A stretch of 64,000 bases of DNA from an uncultured Pelagibacteraceae bacterium (GTDB taxonomy: Bacteria > Pseudomonadota > Alphaproteobacteria > Pelagibacterales > Pelagibacteraceae): the NCBI GenBank assembly GCA_902590915.1, contig CACIYQ010000002.1, positions 1-64,000 of the forward strand. Reading direction: 5' to 3'. The notes under the pieces are model-generated. The model did not search any database and was not told the origin of the DNA. It worked only from the letters and a program-made list of their open reading frames with translations. This document shows positions 36,599 to 47,920 of this stretch, piece by piece (position 1 is the stretch's first letter; each line of letters begins with the position of its first letter). A program made the translations under genes and the position numbers.

Positions 36599-37323
36599 CT
36601 CTTATTTCTCGCTATTTCCAAAAAAACTTCTTCTAAATTTTTTCTTCCATGTTTCAATATTAAATCACTAGGTGTTCCACTATCTACAATAATTCCATCT
36701 TTCATCATTAAAACAGAGCCGCACAATCTTTTAACTTCATCCATATTATGCGAAGCAAGTAAAACTGAAATTTTTTTTTCTTTTTTATAATTTTCTAAAA
36801 ATGTTCTTACAAAATCTCCTGTTTCAGGATCCAATGATGCAGTTGGCTCATCTAGTAGCAGTACAGATGGATCATTTATCAAAGCTTTTGCCAAACTGAC
36901 CCTATTTTTTTGTCCGGAAGAAAGTTCACCTGTTATTTTATCTAAAAGATCAGACAGCCTTAGTTGATCTGAAAGATAATCAATTCGATTTTCTAAATCA
37001 TCTACGTTATATAATTTTCCATAAACAATTAAATTTTGTCTAACTTTTAATTTTTTAGGAAGCTCAATATAAGGAGATATAAAATTCATTTTATGTAATA
37101 AAGATATCTTATTTGTCTCTATATTTTCTCCATTAATTAAAACCTCACCGTTAGAAGGTTTTAATAATCCTAATATCATTCCAATCGTGGTTGTCTTTCC
37201 ACATCCATTAGGACCTAATAAGCCGACAATTTCATTTTCACCAATTTTAAAATTTATATTACTGACAGCATTTTTTGATTTATATTTTTTAGAGAGGTTT
37301 ATTACCTCGATCGAATTTGACAT
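36595..37323 (-). CDS. ABC transporter ATP-binding protein (ABC-2 exporter)
   Basis: 242 residues. Walker A GPNGCGKTT (about 38-46), signature LSSGQKNRVSLAKAL (about 138), Walker B SVLLLDEPTASLD (about 157-169) and switch His in LASHNMDEVKRL are intact. It is the cytoplasmic ATPase of the permease at 35807-36598. It starts immediately downstream of the tsaC stop (0-nt gap), so it may be read from the tsaC promoter. Confidence 0.9.
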   Translation of the reverse strand: MSNSIEVINLSKKYKSKNAVSNINFKIGENEIVGLLGPNGCGKTTTIGMILGLLKPSNGEVLINGENIETNKISLLHKMNFISPYIELPKKLKVRQNLIVYGKLYNVDDLENRIDYLSDQLRLSDLLDKITGELSSGQKNRVSLAKALINDPSVLLLDEPTASLDPETGDFVRTFLENYKKEKKISVLLASHNMDEVKRLCGSVLMMKDGIIVDSGTPSDLILKHGRKNLEEVFLEIARNKR

Positions 37324-38256
37324 TTAATATTTTGATGCCCTTTCTAACCGATCATTAATTGTTTGTCCTATCCCAATATTAGGAATTTTTTCAACAGCAA
37401 TTTTTTTGTATCCTTTATTTTTAATTTTCCTTATGAGTGGATATAAATTTCTTGCAGCTTTGATCAGATTTTTATTCTTGCTAAGAAAGAAATAATTTTT
37501 ATGATTTATTTTTCTCTTTTTTATTAATACAAATGCTTCTCCTTTATTTGGTTTTTTTACATTCATCCTTAATGGTATTCCAGGAGAATAATGAAGAGAA
37601 AACAATCCTGGTGAAATCTTATTTTTAGATTTATTCTTAATTGATATTTGTTTCTTCATAATTTTTTTAATTTTTGAGACACTTAAACCTCCAAGTCTTA
37701 ATATTGATAAATTATTTGCAAGGTTTATAATTGTAGACTCTAACCCAATTGAGCATCTTCCACCTTTTAATATATATTTTAATTTTTTTCCAAATTCTTC
37801 TTTAACATCTGAGGGCTGGACAGAGCTCAGTTTTGAGGAAATATTCGCACTTGGTGCAGCTAAGGGATAATTTAAAATTTTAAGTAATCTTCGCAGCAGA
37901 GGATGTTTTGGAAACCTGATAGCAACTGTGTTTTTATTATTGGTCACAAATTTTGATATTTTTGAATTTTTCTTTAATTTTAGAACATATGTAATTGGAC
38001 CAGGTGAAAATTTATTATACAGTTTTTTAAAATCTTCATTAATAATACAATCTTCTTTGAGACCCTTTAGATTATAGTAGTGAACAATTAGAGGGTTGTT
38101 TGCAGGTCTATTCTTTAATTTAAATATTTTTTTTACTGTGGAGTCAGAATAAGCATTACCAGCTAATCCATAAACTGTTTCTGTTGGTACTGCTATACAC
38201 TCGTTACTGTCTAAATACTTTTTTGCTTTTTTGATATTTGATTGATTAGATTTCAT
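37324..38256 (-). CDS. tsaC: Threonylcarbamoyl-AMP synthase (Sua5/YrdC family)
   Basis: 310 residues from an ATG at 38256; a longer reading frame to 38295 would run over the divergent xseB start and is rejected. YrdC domain: NECIAVPTETVYGLAGNAYSD (about 17-37), KNRPANNPLIVH, PGPITYVLK, VAIRFPKHPLLRRLL, APSANISSKLSS and the SIGLESTIINL loop. The C-terminal ~100 residues form a Sua5-type extra domain. It makes threonylcarbamoyl-AMP for t6A37 of ANN-reading tRNAs. Two ABC genes follow without gap. Confidence 0.9.
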   Translation of the reverse strand: MKSNQSNIKKAKKYLDSNECIAVPTETVYGLAGNAYSDSTVKKIFKLKNRPANNPLIVHYYNLKGLKEDCIINEDFKKLYNKFSPGPITYVLKLKKNSKISKFVTNNKNTVAIRFPKHPLLRRLLKILNYPLAAPSANISSKLSSVQPSDVKEEFGKKLKYILKGGRCSIGLESTIINLANNLSILRLGGLSVSKIKKIMKKQISIKNKSKNKISPGLFSLHYSPGIPLRMNVKKPNKGEAFVLIKKRKINHKNYFFLSKNKNLIKAARNLYPLIRKIKNKGYKKIAVEKIPNIGIGQTINDRLERASKY

Positions 38257-38273
38257 GTAATAATTATTAATAT

Positions 38274-38516
38274 ATGAAAGAAAAAAATTTACCACTTGAT
38301 TATCAAAACAACTCCTTGGAGAAGCTCACTGAAAAAGCAAATAGAATAATTGAGTTATTGGAGAATGAAAATAATTTAAGCAATTCAATTGATAGTTATC
38401 GAGAGCTATTAAAGTTAAATAATCTTATCGAAAAAAAATTTCAAAAAAATTTTAAATTTATAAGTGAAAAAACAGATAATAAAATTAAGGAAATTATAAA
38501 AAAAAATGAAAAATAA
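38274..38516 (+). CDS. xseB: Exodeoxyribonuclease VII small subunit
   Basis: 80 residues, mostly helical, with the XseB pattern NSLEKLTEKANRIIELLENENNLSNSIDSYRELLKLNNLIEKKF. It pairs with XseA (not in this window) to degrade single-stranded DNA. Order xseB-ispA-dxs is widespread in Proteobacteria; it overlaps ispA by 11 nt. Only 17 bp separate its start from the divergent tsaC start, so promoters must overlap coding sequence. Confidence 0.8.
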   Translation: MKEKNLPLDYQNNSLEKLTEKANRIIELLENENNLSNSIDSYRELLKLNNLIEKKFQKNFKFISEKTDNKIKEIIKKNEK

Positions 38517-39378
38517 GATTAACAAAATTGCAAAAGATACAAATTATTTTCTAAAAAAATTTATTAAAAATCAAAATAGTTCTCAGCTTGTCAATGCAAT
38601 GAAATATGGTTTATTTCCTGGAGGAAAGAAAATTAGATCAAAAATACTAGTAGATTTTGGTTCTTTATTTTCTATTAGTTACAAAACGTTGATACAGATT
38701 GGTGCATCAGTAGAATGCATACACGCTTACTCTCTTATTCATGACGATTTACCTTGTATGGATAATGATAAAATTAGACGAGGAAAAGCATCTACACACG
38801 TAAAATATGGCGAGTCTACAGCTGTGCTAGCTGGGAATTCATTACTGACAATGGCATTTGAAATTTTATCAAACCAGAATTTAGAATTATCTGAAAAAAC
38901 AAAAGTTTATTTAATAAAAAAATTGTCTGAATGTTCAGGTCATCTGGGTATAGCTGGTGGACAATACTTAGATTTGAATTATGAAAAAAAAAAAGTTTCA
39001 AAAAATAAGATTATTGAAATGGAAATAAAAAAAACAGGAATGTTATTTAGTTTTTGTTGTGTGGCCCCAGCAATAATAAAAAATAAAAAAAATTTAGAGC
39101 TCAGGTTCTTTGAAAATATTGGATCAGATATAGGCTTGTTATTTCAAATTTCTGATGACCTAATTGACCACAAAGGAAATTCAAAAATTGTAGGTAAAAA
39201 AACAGGAAAAGATCAAAAAAAAGGTAAAGCAACACTTATTAGTTTACTTGGTTATAATAATGCAGTTAAATATTCTGAAAATTTAATTATAAATATTAAC
39301 AAAAAATTGCAAAAATATGGTTCTAATTCAAAAAAAATAAAACAGACATTAGAATATATTTTATATAGAGATAGATGA
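38506..39378 (+). CDS. ispA: Farnesyl diphosphate synthase
   Basis: 290 residues. First aspartate-rich motif [20 protein letters not shown] (about 81-100), second [15 protein letters not shown] (about 217). The KYGEST segment and the basic [11 protein letters not shown] at the start are also typical. It builds farnesyl diphosphate from IPP and DMAPP for quinone and undecaprenol synthesis. It overlaps both xseB and dxs (4 nt). Confidence 0.92.
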   Translation: MKNKINKIAKDTNYFLKKFIKNQNSSQLVNAMKYGLFPGGKKIRSKILVDFGSLFSISYKTLIQIGASVECIHAYSLIHDDLPCMDNDKIRRGKASTHVKYGESTAVLAGNSLLTMAFEILSNQNLELSEKTKVYLIKKLSECSGHLGIAGGQYLDLNYEKKKVSKNKIIEMEIKKTGMLFSFCCVAPAIIKNKKNLELRFFENIGSDIGLLFQISDDLIDHKGNSKIVGKKTGKDQKKGKATLISLLGYNNAVKYSENLIININKKLQKYGSNSKKIKQTLEYILYRDR

Positions 39379-41291
39379 CAAACAAAAGCACATTTTTAAA
39401 AGATATAAATTTCCCCTCAGATTTAAAAAAAATTTCTGAAAAGGATTTACCGAAAGTTGCAAATGAAGTTAGAAGTGAAATGATAGATGCTGTTTCTCAA
39501 ACAGGTGGCCACCTAGGTGCAGGTTTAGGTGTTGTAGAACTAACTGTGGCCCTTCACTATGTGTTTGACACTCCAAATGATAAATTAATTTGGGATGTAG
39601 GACATCAATCATATCCACATAAAATTTTAACGGGAAGAAAAGATAAAATTAGAACATTGAGACAAGGCAATGGATTATCAGGTTTTACAAAAAGAACTGA
39701 AAGTGAATACGATCCTTTCGGTGCTGCTCACAGTTCAACATCAATTTCTTCTGCGCTAGGAATAGCTGAGGCAAATAAATTGGAAAACAAATCTTCAAAC
39801 GTTATAGCAGTAATAGGTGACGGTGCAATAAGTGCTGGTATGGCTTATGAAGCAATGAATAATGCAGGTGCCTCGAAAACCAAAATGATTGTTATTTTAA
39901 ACGACAACGATATGTCAATTGCAAAACCTGTCGGAGCGATGAGGACATATCTTGCAAAGTTATTAACTGGAAAAATATATTTTAGTCTTAGAGAAACTAT
40001 AAAATTAATTACCTCAGCATTTTCAAAGAGATTTAGTGCAAAAGCAGGAAAAGCAGAAGATTTTTTAAGATCGGCATTCACTGGTGGCACTATGTTTAAT
40101 TCATTAGGTTTTTATTATGTGGGACCAATTGACGGACATGATTTATCAACTCTCATTCCAATCTTAAAAAATGCAAGGGACTCAAATCATGAAGGTCCAA
40201 TTATGATTCATATTAAAACACAAAAAGGGAAAGGATATAGTTTCGCAGAAGAAGCTAAAGACCATTATCATGGTGTTTCGAAATTTAACGTAGACACTGG
40301 TGAACAGAATAAAAGTGGATCTAATTTTCCTTCATATACAAAAGTATTTGCAAATACTCTTGTGAAACATGCCAAAAAAGATAGCAAAATTGTTGGAATA
40401 ACAGCTGCCATGCCTGGTGGAACAGGAATGGATATTTTTGGTAAAGAGTTTCCAAAAAGAATGTTTGATGTTGGTATAGCTGAGCAACATGCAGTCACAT
40501 TTGCTGCTGGAATGGCTACTGAGGGATACAAGCCTTATGCTGCAATATACTCAACTTTTTTACAAAGAGCATATGATCAAGTTGTTCATGATGTTGCTAT
40601 ACAAAGCTTACCAGTGAGATTTGCAATTGATAGAGCTGGATTAGTTGGTGCTGATGGATCAACACACGCTGGTTCATTTGATATCACTTATTTATCAACT
40701 TTACCGAATTTTATCGTAATGGCTGCGAGTGACGAAGCTGAATTGGTTAAAATGATTAATACCTCAGTAGATATTAATGACAGACCAAGTGCAATTAGAT
40801 ATCCAAGAGGAGTAGGTGTTGGAGTTGAACTTCCCTCAATAGAGGAAAAAGTTGAAATTGGAAAAGGAAGAATAATTCAAAATGGTAGTCAAGTATGTTT
40901 GTTAAACTTGGGTACAAGGTTAGAAGAGTGTAAATTAGCGGCAGAACATTTAAAACAAAAAGGAGTTTCAATTACTATTGTTGATGCAAGGTTTGCTAAA
41001 CCCTTAGACGAAGAGTTAATTATAAAATGTGCTAGAGAACATGAAATTTTAGTCTCTATTGAAGAGGGGTCAATTGGCGGTTTTGGTTCACATGTCAAAA
41101 ACTTACTTGCAGAGAAAGGGATATTTGACAAAGGTCTAAAGTTTAGATCAATGAATCTACCAGACAAGTTTATTGAACAAAATACCCCTGAAAAGATGTA
41201 TGAAATTGCTGGGTTAAATGCTTCTCAAATTTCAGAGAAAATTTTAGATATTTTATTTAACAAAAATTCAATAAAAGTTGTTAAAAATTAA
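39375..41291 (+). CDS. dxs: 1-deoxy-D-xylulose-5-phosphate synthase
   Basis: 638 residues. [15 protein letters not shown] near 74, the thiamine/Mg motif [19 protein letters not shown] near 147, [12 protein letters not shown] near 252, and the transketolase pyrimidine motif [15 protein letters not shown] near 424 are all present. It makes DXP from pyruvate and glyceraldehyde-3-phosphate, the entry to the MEP isoprenoid pathway. It overlaps ispA by 4 nt. Its 3' end faces aroC across 6 nt with no terminator visible. Confidence 0.97.
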   Translation: MTNKSTFLKDINFPSDLKKISEKDLPKVANEVRSEMIDAVSQTGGHLGAGLGVVELTVALHYVFDTPNDKLIWDVGHQSYPHKILTGRKDKIRTLRQGNGLSGFTKRTESEYDPFGAAHSSTSISSALGIAEANKLENKSSNVIAVIGDGAISAGMAYEAMNNAGASKTKMIVILNDNDMSIAKPVGAMRTYLAKLLTGKIYFSLRETIKLITSAFSKRFSAKAGKAEDFLRSAFTGGTMFNSLGFYYVGPIDGHDLSTLIPILKNARDSNHEGPIMIHIKTQKGKGYSFAEEAKDHYHGVSKFNVDTGEQNKSGSNFPSYTKVFANTLVKHAKKDSKIVGITAAMPGGTGMDIFGKEFPKRMFDVGIAEQHAVTFAAGMATEGYKPYAAIYSTFLQRAYDQVVHDVAIQSLPVRFAIDRAGLVGADGSTHAGSFDITYLSTLPNFIVMAASDEAELVKMINTSVDINDRPSAIRYPRGVGVGVELPSIEEKVEIGKGRIIQNGSQVCLLNLGTRLEECKLAAEHLKQKGVSITIVDARFAKPLDEELIIKCAREHEILVSIEEGSIGGFGSHVKNLLAEKGIFDKGLKFRSMNLPDKFIEQNTPEKMYEIAGLNASQISEKILDILFNKNSIKVVKN

Positions 41292-41297
41292 ATTATT

Positions 41298-42380
41298 TTA
41301 ATGACATTGTGCTTTGTTCATCAGATAGTGATCCAATAAAACACAATTCATCATTGCCTCACCAACAGGTACAGCTCTTATGCCAACACATGGATCGTGT
41401 CTTCCTGTTACAGATATTGTTGTGTTTGTCCCAAATTTATCAATTGTTTTTCTTGTTGTTAAGATTGAAGACGTTGGTTTTACAGCAAATGAAGCAATAA
41501 TTTCTTGTCCAGTTGAAATACCACCCAAAATTCCACCAGCATTATTTGAATTAAACTTAAGTTTTTTACCTTTTTGTGAAATTTCATCTGAGTTTTGCTC
41601 ACCACTAAGTTGTGCAGAGTTCATCCCTGCCCCAATATTAACTCCTTTAACAGCATTAATACTCATAAAACTAGATGCAATATCAGAGTCTAGTTTTGAG
41701 TAAATAGGTGCGCCCAATCCTACTGGAATTCCCCTTGCTCTTATTTCAATCACTGCACCACATGAAGATCCAGATTTTCTAACCCCTAATAAATATTTTT
41801 CCCAAAGTTTTATCATTGATTTATCAGGACAAAAAAAAGGATTTTTTGTAATTATTCTGTCATTCCATTTGTCAGTATCACATCCTAATATACCTAATTG
41901 AGTGACAGCACCAATAACTTTGAATTTTTTACCTAATTTTTTCTGTAAGACCAACTTTGCTATTGCACCAGCTGCAACCCTTGATGCAGTTTCTCTTGCT
42001 GAAGATCTTCCACCACCTCTATAGTCTCTAATTCCATATTTTTTGAAATAAGTAAAGTCAGCGTGCCCAGGTCTAAATTTATCCTTAATATTTCCATAAT
42101 CCTTTGACCTCATATCTTTATTGTAAATAATTAAAGATATGGGTGTACCTGTGGTTCTTCCATCAAAAACTCCAGATAATATTTGAACTTTATCATCTTC
42201 TTTTCTTTGAGTTGTAAATTTTGATTGACCTGGTTTTCTCTTATCAAGTTCTTTTTGTATATCTTTTTCACTCAAATTAATATTTGGGGGACATCCATCA
42301 ACGATACAACCAATTGCAGGACCATGAGATTCACCCCAAGTAGAGAAACGAAATAGCTTTCCAAATGTATTAAATGACAT
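41298..42380 (-). CDS. aroC: Chorismate synthase
   Basis: 360 residues. [22 protein letters not shown] near 11-32, the [21 protein letters not shown] motif near 118-138, and [18 protein letters not shown] near 337 are the three family signatures. It converts EPSP to chorismate with reduced FMN. Convergent with dxs (6-nt gap) and divergent from pdxH (33-bp gap). Confidence 0.97.
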   Translation of the reverse strand: MSFNTFGKLFRFSTWGESHGPAIGCIVDGCPPNINLSEKDIQKELDKRKPGQSKFTTQRKEDDKVQILSGVFDGRTTGTPISLIIYNKDMRSKDYGNIKDKFRPGHADFTYFKKYGIRDYRGGGRSSARETASRVAAGAIAKLVLQKKLGKKFKVIGAVTQLGILGCDTDKWNDRIITKNPFFCPDKSMIKLWEKYLLGVRKSGSSCGAVIEIRARGIPVGLGAPIYSKLDSDIASSFMSINAVKGVNIGAGMNSAQLSGEQNSDEISQKGKKLKFNSNNAGGILGGISTGQEIIASFAVKPTSSILTTRKTIDKFGTNTTISVTGRHDPCVGIRAVPVGEAMMNCVLLDHYLMNKAQCH

Positions 42381-42413
42381 TATTTATATTGTATAGATTA
42401 TTTTGTTTAAATT

Positions 42414-43040
42414 ATGAATCAAAAAAATTCACTTGGGCTTAATAGCTGTTTTCTGGATTTAGATGATCCAATTGATTTATTTGATACTTGGATGGAAGAA
42501 GCAAAAAAAACAGAGCCAAACGACCCCAATGCAGTAGCGCTAGCAACATCTAACAATAATAATATCCCATCTGTAAGGATGGTCTTGTTAAAAGACTTTA
42601 ATCAAAATGGATTTGTATTTTATACAAACTTGGATAGTCAAAAAGGACATGAACTTAAAGAAAATCCAAATGTAGCAATGTGCTTTCATTGGAAAAGTTT
42701 GCTAAGACAGATTAGAGTTAGTGGGATCGTTTCATTGGTACCCGATGAAGTTGCAGATGAGTATTATAATTCAAGAAGTTATGGAAGTAGAATAGGAGCA
42801 TGGGCATCCAAGCAGAGCAAAGAACTTAAAAATAGAGATCAGCTAGATAATTCTATAAAAGAATATAAAAGAAAATATACAGACAAGAATAAGGTTCCAA
42901 GACCAAATTTTTGGTCAGGTTGGAATTTATCTCCCTCAAGCATTGAATTTTGGCTTGATGGAGACAACAGAATACACGAAAGATTAAAATATACAAAAAA
43001 TTCTAAAGGAGAATGGATCAAATCTCTTTTAAGTCCTTAA
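42414..43040 (+). CDS. pdxH: Pyridoxamine 5'-phosphate oxidase
   Basis: 208 residues. Substrate and FMN motifs: SVRMVLLKDFNQNGFVFYTN (about 52-71), CFHWKSLLRQIRVSGIV (about 93), SYGSRIGAWASKQSKEL and the C-terminal WNLSPSSIEFWLDGDNRIHERLKY. It forms pyridoxal 5'-phosphate with FMN and oxygen. The first ~25 residues are variable, so the exact start is not certain. Its stop overlaps the convergent ispB stop by 4 nt. Confidence 0.93.
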   Translation: MNQKNSLGLNSCFLDLDDPIDLFDTWMEEAKKTEPNDPNAVALATSNNNNIPSVRMVLLKDFNQNGFVFYTNLDSQKGHELKENPNVAMCFHWKSLLRQIRVSGIVSLVPDEVADEYYNSRSYGSRIGAWASKQSKELKNRDQLDNSIKEYKRKYTDKNKVPRPNFWSGWNLSPSSIEFWLDGDNRIHERLKYTKNSKGEWIKSLLSP

Positions 43041-44050
43041 AAATTTCTAGATAAGCTAAATGTTGTAAGATTTTCTAAAATTTCTTTTTCTTTTGTATCT
43101 TTAAAAACACTCAATGAATTTGAAGCAAGATTAATATAATGTTGTGCTTTCTGGTAACACTCATTTATAATTTTGTGTTTATTAATTAAAGCAATTGTTT
43201 TATCTAAATCATCTTTATCTCTAGTATTTTTACTAAACATTTTAATTAAATTATTTTTTTTATTCGTATCCAGCTTTTGATAAAGTAAAATTATTGGAAG
43301 TGTAATTTTTCCTTCAAAGAAATCTTGTCCTATTTTCTTTCCAAATAATTTAAGTTCAGCATTATAATCAAGGGTATCATCAGCAATTTGAAAAGTAAGT
43401 CCAAGATTCCTACCATAAAATTCAAGTGCATCTTTTTCTTTTTTATTACTATTTGATAAAATTGCACCAACCTTTGTAGCCGCTGCAAACAACTCTGCAG
43501 TTTTTGCAGAAATAATTTTTAAATAAGTTTCTTCTAACATATCAACTTCACCTTTATGCTGAAGCTGTAAAACTTCTCCTTGAGCTATTTTAGATGAGGT
43601 AGATGATAATAATTTAAGAACTTCTATATTACCATCTTCAACCATCATTTCAAAACACCTGCTTAGCAAATAGTCACCTACTAATACTGATGAATGATTA
43701 TTCCAAACTTTATTTAAGGTTTCTTTTCCTCTTCTAACCATACCTTCATCTATAACGTCATCATGCATTAAAGTTGCGCTATGAATTAATTCAACACATG
43801 CAGCCAAATTCACATCTCTTGAACCCTTTATATAGCCACATAATTTTGCAGTTCCTAAAGTTAGTAGAGCTCTCAACCTTTTACCGCCGGTTTTCATATG
43901 ATAGGCAGTCATTTTTTGAACTAGCTCTACATCGCTAATTAATTTATTTTTAATTTTTTCTTCAGTTAAAATAAGCTTATCTTCAACAGAATCTTTTAAT
44001 TGAAAATAAGAATTACTTATCTTATTTCTAAGCTGAACAACTGATCCCAT
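43037..44050 (-). CDS. ispB: Long-chain polyprenyl diphosphate synthase (octaprenyl-type)
   Basis: 337 residues. First motif LMHDDVIDEGMVRRGKETLN (about 91-110), second QIADDTLDYNAELK (about 216). The spacing and length match all-trans polyprenyl synthases that make the ubiquinone side chain rather than IspA or UppS. It uses farnesyl diphosphate from IspA and IPP. It starts 115 bp from the divergent sppA-like gene. Confidence 0.88.
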   Translation of the reverse strand: MGSVVQLRNKISNSYFQLKDSVEDKLILTEEKIKNKLISDVELVQKMTAYHMKTGGKRLRALLTLGTAKLCGYIKGSRDVNLAACVELIHSATLMHDDVIDEGMVRRGKETLNKVWNNHSSVLVGDYLLSRCFEMMVEDGNIEVLKLLSSTSSKIAQGEVLQLQHKGEVDMLEETYLKIISAKTAELFAAATKVGAILSNSNKKEKDALEFYGRNLGLTFQIADDTLDYNAELKLFGKKIGQDFFEGKITLPIILLYQKLDTNKKNNLIKMFSKNTRDKDDLDKTIALINKHKIINECYQKAQHYINLASNSLSVFKDTKEKEILENLTTFSLSRNF

Positions 44051-44096
44051 ATTAAATCCAAACTAGTATAATTAACTTTTATTTATTACTTATCAA

Positions 44097-44124
44097 TTGA
44101 CGCACCCTATTCTTCAATTATAAG
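44097..44124 (+). promoter_or_regulatory. Possible sigma-70 promoter for the S49 peptidase-glyQS-ppdK run
   Basis: TTGACG at 44097-44102, 16-nt spacer, TATAAG at 44119-44124, 40 bp before the S49 peptidase ATG at 44165. Both hexamers are one or two bases from consensus and the -35 stands out in an otherwise A/T-only gap. A weaker minus-strand -10 (TATACT, 44070-44065) could serve ispB. Confidence 0.45.
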
Positions 44125-44164
44125 TAGTCTTTATATTCAAATAATAATTCTATAAGAAATATTT

Positions 44165-44968
44165 ATGTTCTCTCTTTTTAAAAAGAAAAAAATAGTAGCT
44201 CATCTAAAGCTGAGTGGTGTGATTGGAAATGTGGGAAAATTCAAACAGGGGATAGACTTTGCTGGCCAAGAGGAGTTAATTAAAAAAGCTTTTTCATTGA
44301 AAAAAGCCAAATGTGTTGCAATTACCATAAATTCACCAGGGGGATCACCTGTTCAATCTCACCTAATTTATAGTTTTATTAGACAGCAAGCCAAAAAAAA
44401 TAATAAGCAAGTAATAGTATTTGCAGAGGATGTTGCTGCATCTGGAGGTTATCTTATAGCATGTGCTGGGGACGAAATTTATGCAAATTCAAGTTCTATT
44501 ATCGGATCCATTGGAGTTATTTATTCATCATTTGGTTTTACAGAATTAATAAGAAAAATTGGTATTGAGAGAAGAGTTCATACAGCTGGTAAAAATAAAA
44601 GTACTCTCGATCCCTTTCTCGAAGAAAAGAATGAAGATATAGAGAGACTTAAAAATATTCAATTAGACTTACATAAAGATTTTATTGATGTTGTAGAAAA
44701 AAGTAGAGGTAGTAAATTAAAAAAATCTGATATCGAACTTTTTTCTGGTGAATTTTGGTCAGGAAGTAAATCAAAAACCTTAGGATTAATAGATGGAATA
44801 GGAAACGCTCACGAAATATTGAAAGAAAAATATGGAGATGATGTAATAATTAAAAAATTTGAAAAGACTAAAGGATGGTTAAGTCAAAAGCTTTCTTCCT
44901 CTAATCAAGTAGATCAATTTGCAAATATTTTAGAGGAGAGGTCAATCTGGCAAAGATATGGTTTCTAA
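44165..44968 (+). CDS. S49 family signal peptide peptidase-like protease (SppA/SohB type)
   Basis: 267 residues. ClpP-like fold motifs: [22 protein letters not shown] (about 57), the nucleophile in [30 protein letters not shown] (serine about 95), and the catalytic lysine region [15 protein letters not shown] (lysine about 146). S49 enzymes cut leftover signal peptides in the membrane. It has no clear N-terminal membrane helix ([21 protein letters not shown]), unlike E. coli SppA. It overlaps glyQ by 11 nt. Confidence 0.88.
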   Translation: MFSLFKKKKIVAHLKLSGVIGNVGKFKQGIDFAGQEELIKKAFSLKKAKCVAITINSPGGSPVQSHLIYSFIRQQAKKNNKQVIVFAEDVAASGGYLIACAGDEIYANSSSIIGSIGVIYSSFGFTELIRKIGIERRVHTAGKNKSTLDPFLEEKNEDIERLKNIQLDLHKDFIDVVEKSRGSKLKKSDIELFSGEFWSGSKSKTLGLIDGIGNAHEILKEKYGDDVIIKKFEKTKGWLSQKLSSSNQVDQFANILEERSIWQRYGF

Positions 44969-45848
44969 AAATAAAAATAAAAAAAAACAAAGACCAAAAT
45001 TTCAAACCTTTCAAGAAACTATTTTAAATCTCCAAAAATTTTGGAGTAAACAAGGATGTATTATTCTTCAGCCATATGATATGGAAGTTGGAGCTGGTAC
45101 GTTCCATCCTGCTACAACCCTTAGATCGTTGGGCATTCAACCATGGAAAACCGCTTATGTTCAACCATCAAGAAGACCAACGGATGGTAGATATGGTGAA
45201 AATCCCAATAGACTTCAACATTATTATCAATTTCAAGTTTTGATTAAACCCTCTCCTGAAAATATAAAAAGGCTATATTTAAATAGTCTTACTACGATTG
45301 GAATTCATCACAATGATCATGATATCAGATTCGTTGAAGATGACTGGGAAAGTCCTACATTAGGTGCAGCTGGGTTAGGTTGGGAAGTTTGGTGTGATGG
45401 AATGGAGATTACCCAATTCACTTACTTTCAACAGATGGCAGGTTATGAATGTAAACCAGTTTCAGTAGAAATTACTTATGGTTTAGAGAGGATTTGCATG
45501 TTTACCCAACAACAAAAAAATGTTTACGATTTATTATGGAATGATGAGGATATAAAATACAGAGAAGTTTTTCATCAGGCTGAAAAAGAGTTTTCTGCTT
45601 ATAATTTCGAGCATGCTAATGTTGAACAATTATTCAAAATGTTTGATATGCATGAATCAGAAGCAAAATCATTAGTTGAAAAAAAAGTTTCACTACCTGC
45701 ATATGATCAATGTTTAAAAGCGAGCCACGTGTTTAACATTTTGGATGCGAGGGGAGCAATAGGTGTTGCACAAAGAGCAGGGTATATTGGAAGAATTCGT
45801 GACATCACTAAGTCTGCTGCTGGGATTTGGATAGATAGTCAAAATTAA
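44958..45848 (+). CDS. glyQ: Glycyl-tRNA synthetase alpha subunit
   Basis: 296 residues. After a lysine-rich start comes the class II core: [65 protein letters not shown] and [12 protein letters not shown]. Forms the alpha2beta2 bacterial enzyme with GlyS, whose gene follows after 2 nt. The chosen ATG (44958) is inside the protease gene; the first ten residues are not conserved. Confidence 0.95.
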   Translation: MVSKNKNKKKQRPKFQTFQETILNLQKFWSKQGCIILQPYDMEVGAGTFHPATTLRSLGIQPWKTAYVQPSRRPTDGRYGENPNRLQHYYQFQVLIKPSPENIKRLYLNSLTTIGIHHNDHDIRFVEDDWESPTLGAAGLGWEVWCDGMEITQFTYFQQMAGYECKPVSVEITYGLERICMFTQQQKNVYDLLWNDEDIKYREVFHQAEKEFSAYNFEHANVEQLFKMFDMHESEAKSLVEKKVSLPAYDQCLKASHVFNILDARGAIGVAQRAGYIGRIRDITKSAAGIWIDSQN

Positions 45849-45850
45849 AA

Positions 45851-47920
45851 ATGGCTGAGTTTTTTTTAGAACTATTTAGCGAGGAAATACCTGCGGGTCT
45901 TCAAAAAAATCTAAGGGAAAATTTATTGAAATCTTTTAATGATTTCTTTAAAGAGAAATTTATTACATTTAAAAAAAGTTCTTCTTATTCAACGCCAAAT
46001 AGATTGGTAATATTATTTGATGGCCTTCAAAAACAAACAATTCTAAAGTCTGAGGAAATAAAAGGTCCCAGCACAAAAGCCCCAGATCTAGCTATAGAGG
46101 GCTTTATACGATCAAATCAAATTTTAAAACAAAATCTTTATGAAAAAGAAACAGAAAAAGGTAACTTTTTCTTCTTTAAAACAAAATCAAAAAAACTTTA
46201 TACCCACGAGTTATTAGAAGAGTTTGTACCAAAAATATTAAATAAAATTCAATGGAAAAAATCAATGCGCTGGGGGGATTTTGGTTTAAATTGGGGTAGA
46301 CCACTAAAGTCTATTTTGGCAATATTTAATAAAAAGACATTAATATTCAAGTTTCATCATATTCAGTCATCTAATTTAACTTTTGTAGATAAAGATTTTG
46401 AAGAAAAGAAAAAAAAATTTTCTGATTTTAAGAAATATAAAAATTTCTTTAAAAAGAAAAAAATAATAATTGACCCTGTTGAAAGAAAAAAAATTATTGA
46501 AAAAAAATTTCATTTACTTTTAAAAAAAAAAAATATTGTTATTGATCAAAATCCAAAGCTGTTGGAAGAAGTTGTTGATTTAATAGACCAGCCCAATGTT
46601 CTTGTTTGTCAGTTTGATAAAAAATTTTTAAAAATACCCAAAGAGATTTTAATAATTACCATGCAATACCATCAAAAATATTTTCCTACTTTTGATAAAA
46701 AGGGGAGTATTACGAACGAATTTTTAGTTGTTTCAAACAAAAAAGATTTAAAAGGATTAATAAAGCTAGGTAACGAGAGAGTAGTAGAAGCAAGACTTAC
46801 TGATGCCAAATTCTTTTGGCAAAAAGACAAATCTCAAAACCTCGTAAAACAAGTCTCAAATTTAAAATCGATGAATTATTTTAAAGGTTTGGGAAGTTAT
46901 TTTGATAAAGTTCAAAGAATGAGAAAGCTTGGAGGAATGATTTCAGATGAACTATTAATAAGTAAAGAAAAAGTAGAATTATCAGCATCAATCTCTAAAG
47001 TCGATTTATTATCTGAACTGGTGGGTGAGTTTCCTGAACTTCAAGGGATAATGGGTGGTTATTTTTCTGAGGCACAAGGTTTTGACAAGGATGTAGCACT
47101 ATCAATAAGTGAACAATATTTACCTTCAGGGTCTGGGTCTAAGGTTCCCAAAAAACCTTTTAGTATTGCACTAGCTCTATCTGATAAAATAGATACCCTT
47201 GTAGGCTTTTTTGGAATTAACCAAAAGCCAACAAGCTCCAAAGATCCGTTTGCTATTAGAAGATTAACTTTAGGAGTAATTAGAATAATTGTTGAAAATA
47301 AAAATCATATTAAAATAAGAGATTTGATTAACTATTCAGCTTCACTTTATATAGATCAAGGCTTCAAATTTGAAAATAAACTTCTTCAAAAAGAACTTTC
47401 TGAATTTCTAATGGACCGACTAAAATTCTATATGAAGGAAGAAAATATTCGAAATGATATTATTCAAGCATCTATCAATTCACATAATTTAGATCAACTT
47501 GTAGTAATTTTTGAAAAGGCAAAACATTTAGACAAAATAATTTCTAAATCAAATGGATACGAAATAATATCAAGTTACAAAAGAGCCTCGAATATCTTGG
47601 AAAGTGAGTTGAAAGGACAGAATTTTGATCATTCAAATACAACCGACCCTGGTATTTTTAAGACAGATTTTGAAAAAAATTTGTTTAAAAAAATAAATGA
47701 TTTAAGAAAATATTTTTCTTCAATTAATAAAGATGAAGTTTATTCTGAAAGTCTAGATAACTTATTAGATGCCAAAAAAGTAATTAACGAATTTTTTGAC
47801 AATGTTATAGTTAATGATGTTGACCCAGGTATTCGAAAAAATAGACTAGAACTTATTCAAATCTTATGTAAAACCTTCAATAACTATGTTAACTTTTCTT
47901 TAGTAGACTCCCAAAAATGA
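45851..47920 (+). CDS. glyS: Glycyl-tRNA synthetase beta subunit
   Basis: 689 residues. N-terminal FFLELFSEEIPAGLQKNLRENL, central MRWGDFGLNWGRPLKSI, an HD-like core with LTDAKFFWQKDKSQ and GIMGGYFSEAQGFDKDVALSISEQYLP, FGINQKPTSSKDPFAIRRLTLG, and a C-terminal anticodon-binding helical part. The basic insert at about 190-225 is lysine-rich. It overlaps ppdK by 4 nt. Confidence 0.94.
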   Translation: MAEFFLELFSEEIPAGLQKNLRENLLKSFNDFFKEKFITFKKSSSYSTPNRLVILFDGLQKQTILKSEEIKGPSTKAPDLAIEGFIRSNQILKQNLYEKETEKGNFFFFKTKSKKLYTHELLEEFVPKILNKIQWKKSMRWGDFGLNWGRPLKSILAIFNKKTLIFKFHHIQSSNLTFVDKDFEEKKKKFSDFKKYKNFFKKKKIIIDPVERKKIIEKKFHLLLKKKNIVIDQNPKLLEEVVDLIDQPNVLVCQFDKKFLKIPKEILIITMQYHQKYFPTFDKKGSITNEFLVVSNKKDLKGLIKLGNERVVEARLTDAKFFWQKDKSQNLVKQVSNLKSMNYFKGLGSYFDKVQRMRKLGGMISDELLISKEKVELSASISKVDLLSELVGEFPELQGIMGGYFSEAQGFDKDVALSISEQYLPSGSGSKVPKKPFSIALALSDKIDTLVGFFGINQKPTSSKDPFAIRRLTLGVIRIIVENKNHIKIRDLINYSASLYIDQGFKFENKLLQKELSEFLMDRLKFYMKEENIRNDIIQASINSHNLDQLVVIFEKAKHLDKIISKSNGYEIISSYKRASNILESELKGQNFDHSNTTDPGIFKTDFEKNLFKKINDLRKYFSSINKDEVYSESLDNLLDAKKVINEFFDNVIVNDVDPGIRKNRLELIQILCKTFNNYVNFSLVDSQK

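Noticed and set aside
38257-38295. Longer start for the TsaC/Sua5 gene (MVNFFLSYINNYY)
   Set aside because: It overlaps the divergent xseB start, and the YrdC family begins just after the internal methionine at 38256.
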